Part shown: one piece after another, positions 34,273-42,980 of the stretch
Layout: every line of letters starts with the position of its first letter
Position numbering within the stretch: the first letter of the stretch is position 1
Origin: Clostridia bacterium
GTDB lineage: Bacteria > Bacillota > Clostridia > Oscillospirales > CAG-272
Assembly (NCBI GenBank): GCA_017453205.1
Contig: JAFTKO010000008.1
Coordinates: forward strand, 1 to 64,000
Reading direction: 5' to 3'
DNA length: 64,000 bases
The notes under the pieces: model-generated
Databases searched by the model: none
What the model saw: only the letters and a program-made list of their open reading frames with translations
What the model was told of the DNA's origin: nothing
Translations under genes and position numbers: made by a program

Positions 34273-34920
34273 ATGCGCTACACACACGCTTTTTTTGATT
34301 TGGACGGAACCATCACCAATTCCGCTCCCGGCATTACGCACTCCGTACAGTACGCACTGAGGAAAATGGGCATTGAACCGCCGCCCGCCGAGGCTCTGAC
34401 CGGCTTTATCGGTCCCGCACTGACTTGGGGCTTTTCGCACTTTTTCGGCATGAACAACAAGGACAGCAAACGCGCCGTCGAATACTACCGCGAATATTAC
34501 CGTGCCTCGGGGATGCTTGAGTGCGAAGTGTACGACGGGATCCCCGAGTTGCTCAAGGAATTGACCGACGCGGGTGTGATCTGTGTGCTCGCCACCTCCA
34601 AGCCGCACGTTTTTGCAAATCAGATCTTACAAAATTTTGAGCTTGACCGTTATTTTGCTTTGGTCAGCGGTCCCGAGCTGGACGGTACGCGCGGAGAAAA
34701 GCATGAGGTGATTGCCTATGCCGCCGAAAAGCTGGCATTGACCGATCTTTCCCGTGTCCTCATGATCGGCGACCGTCACCACGACGTTCACGGCGCGGCG
34801 CATCATGGCATGGACTGTGCGGGCGTGCTGTGGGGCTTTGGCTCCGAAAAAGAGCTGAGCGACGCGGGGGCAAAATATCTGTGTGCCATGCCAAAAGACC
34901 TAAAAACGCTGGTTTTGTAA
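34273..34920 (+). CDS. HAD-superfamily hydrolase, phosphoglycolate phosphatase-like
   Basis: A 215-residue HAD phosphatase. Motif I DLDGTIT (catalytic Asp9 and Asp11), motif II in VLATSKP, and motif IV GDRHHDVHGA. A cap domain is inserted after residue 20. Close to phosphoglycolate phosphatase/5'-nucleotidase types; sequence alone does not decide the substrate. The gene is followed 91 bases later by glucokinase, which has its own promoter. Confidence 0.85.
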   Translation: MRYTHAFFDLDGTITNSAPGITHSVQYALRKMGIEPPPAEALTGFIGPALTWGFSHFFGMNNKDSKRAVEYYREYYRASGMLECEVYDGIPELLKELTDAGVICVLATSKPHVFANQILQNFELDRYFALVSGPELDGTRGEKHEVIAYAAEKLALTDLSRVLMIGDRHHDVHGAAHHGMDCAGVLWGFGSEKELSDAGAKYLCAMPKDLKTLVL

Positions 34921-34938
34921 TAAATTTCCGATACCCCC

Positions 34939-34967
34939 TTGACGAACGCACAAAAATATTTTATAAT
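34939..34967 (+). promoter_or_regulatory. Promoter of the glucokinase gene
   Basis: TTGACG, 17-base spacer, TATAAT, about 45 bases before the ATG at 35012. AAAGGA is the ribosome site. Confidence 0.7.
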
Positions 34968-35011
34968 ATAAAGCAGACAAGAACTCCAAACAAGAAAGGA
35001 TCTACATCACT

Positions 35012-35971
35012 ATGTACCGTATTGGCATTGACCTTGGCGGCACCAATATTGCCGTCGGAATTGTAAACGAAAAATTTGAGATCATCGCACAGGACAGCGT
35101 CCCCACGCTTTCGGGACGTCCCGGCGAGGAGATCGTTGCCGACATGGCGGCACTCTGTAAAAAGCTGATTGCCGACAACGGGTTGACCGAGGCTGATATC
35201 GCAGTCCTTGGTATCGCAGCCCCCGGCATTGTCGACGACGAAAGCGGTTGCGTCATCTACGCAAACAACCTCGGCTTCAAAAACTTCCCCATTCTGCCCC
35301 TGCTTCGCAAGCATCTTTCCATTCGGGAAATGCACATCGAAAACGACGCCAACGCCGCCGCTTGGGGTGAGGCGATCGCGGGTGCGGCAAAGGGCAGTAA
35401 GTCCTCTGTCATGATCACTCTGGGTACCGGTGTCGGTGGCGGTATCATTGACGGCGGCAAGGTCTTTAAGGGCTTTAACTCTGCGGCGGGCGAGCTCGGT
35501 CACATCGTCATCGAGGTCGACGGACGTCCCTGCTCCTGCGGTCGCAAGGGCTGTTGGGAGGCTTACTCCTCGGCTACGGGACTGATCAACATGACCAAAG
35601 AAAAGCTTGCCGAGTGCGAGTCGCAAAACCGCCCCACCGCGATGACCGAGATTGCCGCAAAGAAAGGCAAGGTCAACGGACGCACCGCGTTTGACGGTAT
35701 GCGCGCAGGCGATGAGGCCGCGACAGAGGTCGTCAACATGTATGCCAAGTATCTCGCAAGCGGAATTGCCAGCATGATCAATATCTTCCAGCCCGAGGTG
35801 CTCTCCATCGGCGGCGGTATCTCCAACGAAGGTCAGTATCTCCTTGATCTCGTTACTCCGCTCGTCCGTGAACAGCAATACGGCACGGGACTTGTCCCCA
35901 TGACCGATATCCGCATCGCCCGGCTCCGCAATGATGCAGGCATCATCGGTGCCGCTGTATTGGGTATGTAA
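35012..35971 (+). CDS. glcK: ROK family glucokinase
   Basis: Phosphorylates glucose, and likely related hexoses, at C6. 319 residues without an HTH domain, so an enzyme and not a regulator. IGIDLGGTNIAVG is the phosphate loop, ENDANAAAWGE the catalytic Asp region, MITLGTGVGGGII, and the zinc site CSCGRKGCWEAY. The product enters glycolysis, which fits the sugar-catabolic tone of the window. Could also accept mannose, which would feed ManA; this is inference. Confidence 0.9.
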   Translation: MYRIGIDLGGTNIAVGIVNEKFEIIAQDSVPTLSGRPGEEIVADMAALCKKLIADNGLTEADIAVLGIAAPGIVDDESGCVIYANNLGFKNFPILPLLRKHLSIREMHIENDANAAAWGEAIAGAAKGSKSSVMITLGTGVGGGIIDGGKVFKGFNSAAGELGHIVIEVDGRPCSCGRKGCWEAYSSATGLINMTKEKLAECESQNRPTAMTEIAAKKGKVNGRTAFDGMRAGDEAATEVVNMYAKYLASGIASMINIFQPEVLSIGGGISNEGQYLLDLVTPLVREQQYGTGLVPMTDIRIARLRNDAGIIGAAVLGM

Positions 35972-35992
35972 ATGTATACAGATAAATAATAG

Positions 35993-36066
35993 CGGGGGAG
36001 GAGGAAAACTTCTTGTAAAAAGTTTTCCTCCTCCCCCGCGCCCCCTCCGCCTTTCAAGGACTTTTA
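35993..36066. repeat. Interspersed palindromic repeat, copy C
   Basis: Hairpin with an 18-base arm (35993-36010, CGGGGGAGGAGGAAAACT) and its complement (36021-36038), then CGCCCCCTCCGCC..CAAGGACTTTTAACGC. The longest-armed of three copies; see copies A and B. Confidence 0.75.
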
Positions 36067-36091
36067 ACGCACAGGAGTGATATTTACCATC

Positions 36092-36124
36092 AAAGGGACC
36101 GTAAACATTGCGGTTCCTTTTTTT
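36092..36124 (+). terminator. Terminator after glucokinase
   Basis: Ten-base stem AAAGGGACCG / CGGTTCCTTT with one G-U pair, followed by seven T. Lies between converging genes. Confidence 0.7.
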
Positions 36125-36194
36125 GAATCCTTTGAAAGGGACTTAAAAGAGTGTGGAGAAAATTCTTTCGGCGCAACACCGATCATAATTTTTT

Positions 36195-37295
36195 TTACTT
36201 TCGATAATTGCTCGCCACATGGCGGCAAATTTGTTCCGAGGCATTTTGGTGAGCAAAGGCTTTCATTGCCTCAACCTGTTTTTCACACAGGTTGGGATCA
36301 CGGAGCGCCTTTTGTACAAGAAAGGCAACATGCCTCCATTTTTTGGCACCGACCGCAACGCCGTTAGAGATCAAAAAATCAAAATTGCGCGTCTCGCAAC
36401 CGGGGACCGCGTTGATAAAGATCATGGGCAAGCGCTTGGCAATCGCCTCACTGGTGGTCAATCCTCCCGGCTTTGTAATGTAGACATCGGCGGCTGACAT
36501 ATAGGTTGCAACATGGTCGGTAAAATCCAACACACGCATTCGCTCCGAAGCATGAGGTAACAGCTCGGCATACGTTTTTTCGTTCTTTCCGCAAAGCACC
36601 ACAAGCGTAGCATCGGAGGGCATATGCCGCAACAGCATCATTGCCGATTTTTCCAAATGTCCCGCACCCATACTGCCGCAGCTCAACAGCACGATCTTTC
36701 CCTCGGCAGGCAGATCAAGCGCGGCACGTGCCTCGGTTTTATCCTCGGTCTCATAAAACGCCTTCCCCACGGGAATCCCCGTTGCAAACATTTTGTCGGC
36801 GGGGACATTGCCGTTGCGCACAAACTCGCCAAGCAACATGCGGTGTGGAATAAAATAACCGTCGGCTTTGATTTCCGACACCCCCGGACTGCAGGTATAG
36901 TCGGTGGCAATAAAGTAGAACGGGATATGATTTTCATAGCGCGTGCGCACCTCGGTCATCATCATTCCCGAGAACACATGGGCGCAAATAACCGCATCAT
37001 ACTCCTTTTTGACGATCTCCTCCTGCAACGACTCGGCACCGCGTGCGCATTGCTCATAGATAAACCGTGCGGGATGCTTTTCCTCAAATCGGTATCCGAT
37101 CCCAAACAGCTTTGGCAGCTTGCGGTAGACATAGGAATGTCCCCAGCTGATAAAGTCGGACACCTTTTCGGAAATAAAAGCAAGCGTATCGGCAATCTCG
37201 TATTCGATATTCATTTTCGTCAATTGCTCGGCAACCGAACGTGAGGTGGAATTATGCCCGCCTCCGGTATTCGCCGACAGAATCAATACACGCAT
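36195..37295 (-). CDS. Processive diacylglycerol glycosyltransferase, MGDG synthase/UgtP family
   Basis: A 366-residue GT28-type glycosyltransferase. The N-terminal ANTGGGHNSTSRSVAEQL is the MGDG synthase motif; the C-terminal donor-binding part has SCGSMGAGHLEKS and TKPGGLTTSEAIAKRLPMI, the conserved sugar-nucleotide site. Such enzymes move glucose or galactose from UDP-sugar onto diacylglycerol to make membrane glycolipids. It is the last gene of the operon with PAP2 and CrtO-like genes, giving a coherent lipid-modification unit. AAAGGAGT is about 14 bases upstream of the ATG. Confidence 0.85.
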   Translation of the reverse strand: MRVLILSANTGGGHNSTSRSVAEQLTKMNIEYEIADTLAFISEKVSDFISWGHSYVYRKLPKLFGIGYRFEEKHPARFIYEQCARGAESLQEEIVKKEYDAVICAHVFSGMMMTEVRTRYENHIPFYFIATDYTCSPGVSEIKADGYFIPHRMLLGEFVRNGNVPADKMFATGIPVGKAFYETEDKTEARAALDLPAEGKIVLLSCGSMGAGHLEKSAMMLLRHMPSDATLVVLCGKNEKTYAELLPHASERMRVLDFTDHVATYMSAADVYITKPGGLTTSEAIAKRLPMIFINAVPGCETRNFDFLISNGVAVGAKKWRHVAFLVQKALRDPNLCEKQVEAMKAFAHQNASEQICRHVASNYRK

Positions 37296-37319
37296 TCTGA
37301 AAAATGTAACTCCTTTCTG

Positions 37320-37823
37320 TCAATTCGCGGTCTCGCTTTCAGCCGCCTTTCTTCTTCGTCTCTCCTCCCTCGCCTCCAAGCGCTGTGCCAACAAAACCAG
37401 CGGCGGGCGATTATATCGCTGTATCATCATAAACGGGATATTGCAAACCACAAAAATGCCGCAAAGCAACACCCCCACCCAGTTACACCAAAACAGCCAA
37501 ATGACGGGCGAACACAGGCAAAGACCGATATGCACGATCTCGGCAACGCAGGTCTCTTGAACCAGCCTGTGCACCTCGGCGGCGGTGGGACATTTGCCCA
37601 CACGCTTAGGTACCATGTCCTTCATCACGCGGCTCATATCGGGCATATGATCCTTCCATACGCGGATGTGAAGCTTGTCGTAGATCTTACCGTCCTTCTC
37701 CCATCTCCAAGAGCGGTACGGAAAACGGTCGTACCGAAACCAACGCCGCGGAAGCGCCTCTCCGATATAATGAGAAGCCACCCCGATGACGACCACGTAG
37801 AGCACACTATAAAGAAATGCCAT
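37320..37823 (-). CDS. CrtO-like membrane acyltransferase
   Basis: A 167-residue membrane protein of the glycosyl-4,4'-diaponeurosporenoate acyltransferase (CrtO) type, close to the 165-residue S. aureus enzyme. Typical features: two N- and C-half hydrophobic segments, RFPYRSWRWEKDGKIYD, WKDHMPDMS and ETCVAEIVH, which hold the family pattern. In S. aureus it acylates the sugar of staphyloxanthin. No carotenoid genes occur here, so it probably acylates the glycolipid made by the adjacent glycosyltransferase; that is inference. Overlaps the end of the PAP2 gene by 17 bases. AGAGGA is the ribosome site. Confidence 0.75.
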   Translation of the reverse strand: MAFLYSVLYVVVIGVASHYIGEALPRRWFRYDRFPYRSWRWEKDGKIYDKLHIRVWKDHMPDMSRVMKDMVPKRVGKCPTAAEVHRLVQETCVAEIVHIGLCLCSPVIWLFWCNWVGVLLCGIFVVCNIPFMMIQRYNRPPLVLLAQRLEAREERRRRKAAESETAN

Positions 37824-38580
37824 GGTAGGTCCTCTGCTTTTGTTTTGATTTTTTGGTGGGATCCTCAGCTTTCCCGATGTTCCTTTTCTCGCGGCAAATC
37901 ACACAAAACACAATCGGATAACAGACTGCCGCCAAGATCAGCGCGGCAAACACATCGATGATCGAATGTTGCTTGAGAAACACGGTGGAAAGCGAGATGA
38001 GCACCGTGGAAATCACAAAAAAAGCTTTCCATCCCCAGCCCTTGAGCGTATTGCTGTGCAAGCCCGCAAAGCAGACCGCCAAGGACCCCAACACGTGGAT
38101 GGACGGACAGACGTTGGTGTTGGTGTCAAAATTATACAGTCCCCGCACGATATCGGTCATCCAGTTGTCGCGTGGAATATCCACAGGACGCAGTGCCTGC
38201 ATATTGGGCCAGATCAAATAAATGACGGCGGTGGCGGAATAGGTCAAGATCACAAACCACATGTAGTGCCGCAACGCGCGAAAATCAAACAACACCCCGT
38301 ACAGCGCCATTCCGACGAGGAAAACAAACCAAAAATAATACGGGATTACAAACCATTCGCAAAAGGGTATGTAGGCGTCAAGGTCGCTGACCACCTCTTT
38401 ATAGACCAATGCCTTGCCTGTTACCGCCTCCCAAATCACGGGCCAAATGCGCTCCAAAATCATAAAGACCAAACCAAACACGGGCCAAAAAAGCAATAAA
38501 AGTAAATGCTTATATTTGGGAGATTTTATATTTGAGGGACGCAAATCCCGATAATAATCGATCACAAATTTAAAATTCAT
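37807..38580 (-). CDS. PAP2-family membrane phosphatase
   Basis: A 257-residue protein with about six transmembrane segments. The lipid phosphatase motifs are CPSIHVLGS (PSxH, His at about residue 166) and HSIIDVF (SxxxxxHxxxD-type). It removes phosphate from lipid phosphates such as phosphatidate or undecaprenyl diphosphate, supplying diacylglycerol for the glycosyltransferase two genes later. Ends in TAG, which shows that TAG is a normal stop in this genome. The first gene of its operon. Confidence 0.8.
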   Translation of the reverse strand: MNFKFVIDYYRDLRPSNIKSPKYKHLLLLLFWPVFGLVFMILERIWPVIWEAVTGKALVYKEVVSDLDAYIPFCEWFVIPYYFWFVFLVGMALYGVLFDFRALRHYMWFVILTYSATAVIYLIWPNMQALRPVDIPRDNWMTDIVRGLYNFDTNTNVCPSIHVLGSLAVCFAGLHSNTLKGWGWKAFFVISTVLISLSTVFLKQHSIIDVFAALILAAVCYPIVFCVICREKRNIGKAEDPTKKSKQKQRTYHGISL

Positions 38581-38637
38581 CTATCGCAACACTTCCTTCT
38601 ATTTCCACACATTTTTTAAAAGGGATATCCCATCAAA

Positions 38638-38665
38638 GAACCCGAAAACTTGTTCAAACGGGTTC
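38638..38665 (-). other. Leader hairpin of the PAP2 operon
   Basis: Seven-base inverted repeat GAACCCG / CGGGTTC with a 14-base loop in the 5' leader (promoter at 38696). No U-run follows in the transcript direction. Confidence 0.35.
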
Positions 38666-38695
38666 CTGTTATCATCTATATTTTTGTGTAGCTAT

Positions 38696-38724
38696 ATTAT
38701 AACATAATTCGTTTGCTTTTGCAA
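38696..38724 (-). promoter_or_regulatory. Promoter of the PAP2/CrtO/glycosyltransferase operon
   Basis: Minus strand: TTGCAA, 17-base spacer, TATAAT. Gives a leader of about 110 bases before the start at 38580. Confidence 0.65.
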
Positions 38725-38828
38725 CTGTTTTACAATCTTTTTTCATTTTTTATAAAAAAGACACATAATTCACATCTTTGATACAAAGCATGAAAAATAG
38801 AACGCACAACGCAAATGGAACAATCTGC

Positions 38829-39911
38829 TTACCTGCGGTACTGCTCATAAACAAGCTTGCCGAGAAATGCCAAAAAAGGACCGAGAAGCATTCCCAAAAA
38901 ACCAAACAACTGCCAACCCGCATATGTGGAAAAAACCGTGAGGAGCGGGTGCAAGCCAAGGCTTTTTCCCACCAGCTTCGGTTCCATGATCTGTCGCAGT
39001 ACCGTCATTGCAAAATAAAGGATCAATAATCCAAAGCCAAGGAAATAATTGTGTTGCAATAGCATCACCGCCGCCCACGGCACCAAAACCGTCCCCACGC
39101 CGAGCACGGGAAGCAGATCGACCACGGCGATCAGCGCCGCCAAAAGAAAGGCATAATCCACGCCGAGAATGCAAAAGCCCAAAAAGAGCTCGGCAAAGGT
39201 TAGGAGCAGCAAAAGCAAGTACGCGCGCACATAGCGCCATGAAAGCGTTTGCGCCCGTGCTTTCCATTGCGGCAGACGCACGCGTATCGATGACGGCAAA
39301 AGCCCTGCAAGCCCCTGTCCGATCCGCTCACTGTCCATACAAAAATAAAAGCCCGCAATCACGGTGATCACCGTTACAAACAGCGCACTCGGCAACGCCG
39401 AGACCACCTCGGTCACAAATTTGGGGATCCCGGAGGTCAATGAGGTCAATGCACCGTTTAAGAGATTCTCTGCCATGGTGTTAAAGCCCTCGCGAAAGGC
39501 GGCAAAGCGCTCCCCTACCCCGATGCGCTGCAAAAAGCTGATCTTTGAGGTCAGCAACTCAAAATAATCGGGCTCGGATTGCACAAACTCGGAGAGTCCG
39601 CTCCCCTCCGACAGCAATCGCTCCAACAAATTTTGCAGCTCGGTCACAAGCCGCCGCACCGAAAGTCCCGCCAAAAACAGCACGCCCCCCAAAAGCAAGA
39701 GCAACAGCACCACCGCCAAGACCTTTTGCGGGATCCCCGTCCGTTTTGCAAGCCGCACCGACAAGGGACGCACCATGAGCGCAAGCCCCCATGCCACCAA
39801 AAACGGCAAAAACAGCGGCAGTGCGTAGCGCAACACCAAATACAGCAATGCCATTCCAAGGCAAACCGTAATCAGTATTGCCGCACGGCGCTCCCAATTG
39901 GATCTTTCCAT
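38829..39911 (-). CDS. ytvI: AI-2E family permease, sporulation protein YtvI-like
   Basis: A 360-residue polytopic membrane protein of the AI-2E exporter superfamily (PerM/YtvI). It has an N-terminal pair of helices, a central extracytoplasmic coiled region (residues 65-150), and the C-terminal helices with LLPVLGVGTVLVPWA and MEPKLVGKSLGLHPL, typical of the family. Members of the YtvI subgroup are sporulation membrane proteins in Firmicutes; the transported substrate is unknown. AAAGGAGG is upstream of ATG. Single gene. Confidence 0.8.
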   Translation of the reverse strand: MERSNWERRAAILITVCLGMALLYLVLRYALPLFLPFLVAWGLALMVRPLSVRLAKRTGIPQKVLAVVLLLLLLGGVLFLAGLSVRRLVTELQNLLERLLSEGSGLSEFVQSEPDYFELLTSKISFLQRIGVGERFAAFREGFNTMAENLLNGALTSLTSGIPKFVTEVVSALPSALFVTVITVIAGFYFCMDSERIGQGLAGLLPSSIRVRLPQWKARAQTLSWRYVRAYLLLLLLTFAELFLGFCILGVDYAFLLAALIAVVDLLPVLGVGTVLVPWAAVMLLQHNYFLGFGLLILYFAMTVLRQIMEPKLVGKSLGLHPLLTVFSTYAGWQLFGFLGMLLGPFLAFLGKLVYEQYRR

Positions 39912-40255
39912 TTTGCGTCCTCCTTTGGGGCAATCACTTTAAATTCGGATATCCGTGTTTCAAATTCTCATTTTGACAACTCCTTTCATTTTCATAGGCA
40001 TATAATACCAAATTCAAATGACAGGACGGTGACTGAAAAATAACAAAAATGTCACTTTGACCACGGAATGGATCAAAAATGAAGTTCGGCAAGCTTTTTG
40101 CCGACAAAAGGAGCATCCTTTTGTCCTACTTTATATATTTTATCCGACACGATTGTAAATTATTTCTCAAATCGGCGGAAAATCTTGACAAACAGCGGCT
40201 TTTTTGATACAATCATAGTAAATAATATGAGAAAGCAAAGAAAGGAACTATCAAA
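39912..40255. other. Intergenic region, 344 bases
   Basis: Holds the leader of ytvI on the minus strand and the promoter at 40185 for the isomerase gene. GGCAAGCTTTTTGCCGACAA near 40089 can form a small hairpin. No convincing short gene or known RNA was found. Confidence 0.5.
40185..40213 (+). promoter_or_regulatory. Promoter of the peptidyl-prolyl isomerase operon
   Basis: TTGACA, 17-base spacer, TACAAT, 43 bases before the ATG at 40256. Confidence 0.8.
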
Positions 40256-41038
40256 ATGGGTAAAAATTCAAAAGCGCAGGACGCCGAAATGCGTCGCCAA
40301 TACCGCGAGGCAAAGCTACGCGAGGAGGCAGAAAAGCAAAAGCGGCAAAACCGCTTGATGTGGCAGATCGTGTTTGGCGTCCTGGCGGTCATTTTGCTGA
40401 TTGCCGCCATCTCTCTTGCCATCTCCTTGGGCAACAAAAACAAGGCAAACGACTTGAAAATGGGCGAGCTTGAGGGCTTTGCCACCTCCGAGACCGCTAC
40501 CGATTACGTCCGTATGTTTGTTACCTATACCGATAAGAACGGCAACCTGCAATCGGGCAACATTGTGGTACAATTGAGAGCCGACGTCGCCCCCATCACG
40601 GCTGCAAACTTCCAAAAGCTGGTGGGCGAGGGCTTTTATGACGGCTTGACTTTCCACCGTGTTTACTCTGGCTTTATGATCCAGGGCGGAGATCCCGACG
40701 GTAACGGCTCGGGCGGCTCGGCAGAGACGATCAAGGGCGAGTTTTCGAGCAACGGTGTGGAGAACAACCTCTCGCATACGCGCGGTATCATCTCGATGGC
40801 ACGCTCCAACGATCCCGACTCGGCATCCTCGCAGTTCTTCATCATGCACGCCGATGCTGCTGCCAGTCTCGACGGTAACTACGCCGCATTCGGTCAAGTA
40901 ATCTACGGCATGGAGACCGTGGACGGCATCGCAAATATCGAGGTCAAATACAACGCCTCCTCCGTTGACCGCGTTCCCACCACGCCCGTCAATCCCGTCA
41001 CCATTCAAAAAATGGTATTCGTCACCCCCACCAACTAA
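40256..41038 (+). CDS. Membrane-anchored cyclophilin-type peptidyl-prolyl isomerase
   Basis: A 260-residue protein. The cytoplasmic N-terminus is charged and coiled (residues 5-35), a transmembrane helix (about 37-58) follows, and a cyclophilin domain (about 80-260) sits outside. Signatures: FHRVYSGFMIQGGDPDGNGSGG (active-site Arg), GIISMARSNDPDSASSQFFI and NYAAFGQVIYGMETV. It assists folding of exported proteins. AAAGGAA lies before the ATG. The first gene of a plus-strand run with a regulator and peptidases. Confidence 0.9.
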   Translation: MGKNSKAQDAEMRRQYREAKLREEAEKQKRQNRLMWQIVFGVLAVILLIAAISLAISLGNKNKANDLKMGELEGFATSETATDYVRMFVTYTDKNGNLQSGNIVVQLRADVAPITAANFQKLVGEGFYDGLTFHRVYSGFMIQGGDPDGNGSGGSAETIKGEFSSNGVENNLSHTRGIISMARSNDPDSASSQFFIMHADAAASLDGNYAAFGQVIYGMETVDGIANIEVKYNASSVDRVPTTPVNPVTIQKMVFVTPTN

Positions 41039-41044
41039 ACACAA

Positions 41045-41695
41045 ATGCTCTTGTTTGTTACCGAGGATCGGGGGCGGCACTCGGAAACCGTCAAGCGTTT
41101 GGTCAAGCACGGCATCTTTCTTTACGTCTGTCCGTATGAAACCGCCGAGTTTCTGTGCCGAAAGAAGGACATCGGCGGCGTGGTGATGGACTGTGTTGCC
41201 GCACTGCGGAACGGGGAAAAGCTTTGCGCGGCATTCCGTCGCGACTATCCCGATGAAATGCCGATTGCCGCCATTGCAGCAACCGAAAGTATTCCCGATC
41301 TCCTCATCGACCGTTTGATCCGCGAGGGCAAAGATGACCTGGTTGAGGAAATCTATGATTTTTGCGTCAAAAACTGCGGTTGGAGTACCGCAAGTCTTTC
41401 CACGTTTCGTTTAACGGTAGATGAAGATCCGCAAAAAAACCTTTATATGGGGTACCCTTTTCCGCTCCCGACGAGAGCGCAGAACATTTTGCGTTGCGTC
41501 TTTTACCGTTCCCCGAAAACTACCCCGACCGATGATCTGCTTACGCTCTGCTTTCCCGAGGGGACACAAAGCGTCGACAATCTTGCCACGCAGATCCGCA
41601 AGATCAATCTCCGTGCCAAGCAGATCGATCCGCGCCCGCTCATTATCAACGAGTACGGCAAGGGCTACCGTTTGCGCGACGGGATTTTGAATTGA
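41045..41695 (+). CDS. Receiver-like winged-helix DNA-binding protein
   Basis: A 216-residue protein. The C-terminal 100 residues are an OmpR/PhoB-type winged helix (LPTRAQNILRCVF ... LATQIRKINLRAKQI ... IINEYGKGYRL). The N-terminal 110 residues look like a degenerate receiver: an acidic pair at Glu7-Asp8 and Asp54-like residue in VVMD are present, but the conserved Thr/Lys at the end of the sheet were not found. No histidine kinase is adjacent. It lies 6 bases after the isomerase gene without a good ribosome site and so may be translated by coupling. Confidence 0.7.
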   Translation: MLLFVTEDRGRHSETVKRLVKHGIFLYVCPYETAEFLCRKKDIGGVVMDCVAALRNGEKLCAAFRRDYPDEMPIAAIAATESIPDLLIDRLIREGKDDLVEEIYDFCVKNCGWSTASLSTFRLTVDEDPQKNLYMGYPFPLPTRAQNILRCVFYRSPKTTPTDDLLTLCFPEGTQSVDNLATQIRKINLRAKQIDPRPLIINEYGKGYRLRDGILN

Positions 41696-41706
41696 AAGGA
41701 ATCGCT

Positions 41707-42933
41707 ATGAAAAAAACAGTACTGAGAAAATACGCGCGTCTGATCGCCGCAATGGGCGGCAAGGTGCAAAAGGGGCAGGACGTCGTGATCCAAGCCTCGC
41801 TTGACCAACCCGAATTTGTGACAATGGTCGCCGAGGAATGCTATGCCTGCGGTGCACGCAAGGTGTGGGTGGAATGGAGCTACCAGCCCTTGACCAAGGT
41901 CACACAAAAAAAGTGCAATCTCACCACGCTCTCCAAAATGGAGGACTGGGAGGTGGAAAAACTGAGGCATAACTCCGAAACGCTCCCCGTCCGCATCTAT
42001 CTCGAATCCGACGATCCCGACGGGCTGAAAGGTGTCAACCAAACAAAAATGTCCAAAGCCGCACAGGCACGCTACAAGATCATCAAGCCGTACCGCGAGG
42101 CGATGGAAAACAAATATCAATGGTGCATTGCCGCCGTTCCCGGTGCGGCATGGGCAAAAAAGGTGTTCCCCAATGAGACACGCTCCCGTGCCATCGAAAA
42201 GCTTTGGGAGGCGATCCTCTACACCTCACGTGTGGATGACGATCCCGTTGCGGCGTGGGAGGCACACAACCAAGATCTCGCCGCGCGTTGCGACTATCTC
42301 AACCGACTCGGTATCGAAACACTGGAGTTCCGCGCATCCAACGGCACCGACTTTCGTGTCGGTATGATCGAGGACGCGCTCTTTATGGGCGGCGCCGAGA
42401 CCGCACAGGGCAGCGGCATCGTTTACAACCCCAATATCCCGTCCGAGGAAGTGTTTATCTCCCCCAAAAAGGGCGTTGCCGACGGCATCGTCTATTCCTC
42501 CAAGCCGCTTTCCTACCGCGGGGAACTGATAGACAACTTCTCCATCCGTTTTGAAAACGGAAAAGCCGTGGAGGTGCATGCCGAGCAAAATGAAGACCTG
42601 CTCAAAGAGATGATCTCGATGGACGAGGGGGCGGCATATCTTGGCGAAGTGGCGCTGGTTCCCTACAACAGCCCCATCCGCAGCTCGGGCATCCTCTTTT
42701 ATAACACGCTCTTTGACGAAAACGCCGCTTGCCACCTCGCACTCGGTCACGGCTTTACCAACGTCATCCAAAACTATGACCAATATACCGTCGGGCAGTG
42801 CTATGATAAGGGCATCAATGACTCGATGATCCATGTCGACTTTATGATCGGTACCGAGGACCTGTCCGTTACCGCCATCACCCGCGACGGCAATCGTGTT
42901 CCCGTCTTTCAAAACGGCAACTGGGCCTTTTGA
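41707..42933 (+). CDS. Aminopeptidase, M29 family
   Basis: A 408-residue metallopeptidase of the AmpS/PepS/AP-T type, which removes N-terminal residues from peptides in the cytoplasm. AAAGGA is 7 bases before the ATG at 41707; the in-frame TTG upstream is rejected. Family marks: QDVVIQASLDQPEFVTMVAEE near the N-terminus, YNPNIPSEEVFISPKKGVADG, FENGKAVEV, and the C-terminal metal ligands in ALGHGFTN and HVDFMIGTEDLSVTAI. Closely followed by pepT, so together they degrade peptides. Confidence 0.9.
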   Translation: MKKTVLRKYARLIAAMGGKVQKGQDVVIQASLDQPEFVTMVAEECYACGARKVWVEWSYQPLTKVTQKKCNLTTLSKMEDWEVEKLRHNSETLPVRIYLESDDPDGLKGVNQTKMSKAAQARYKIIKPYREAMENKYQWCIAAVPGAAWAKKVFPNETRSRAIEKLWEAILYTSRVDDDPVAAWEAHNQDLAARCDYLNRLGIETLEFRASNGTDFRVGMIEDALFMGGAETAQGSGIVYNPNIPSEEVFISPKKGVADGIVYSSKPLSYRGELIDNFSIRFENGKAVEVHAEQNEDLLKEMISMDEGAAYLGEVALVPYNSPIRSSGILFYNTLFDENAACHLALGHGFTNVIQNYDQYTVGQCYDKGINDSMIHVDFMIGTEDLSVTAITRDGNRVPVFQNGNWAF

Positions 42934-42980
42934 AGCTTTTCAAACAGTCGGATTAATAAGAGATCGGAAAGGGCAACAGC

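Noticed and set aside
40098-40255. Possible short gene in the ytvI to isomerase gap
   Set aside because: No ribosome site or conserved pattern; the region is better explained by the promoter at 40185.
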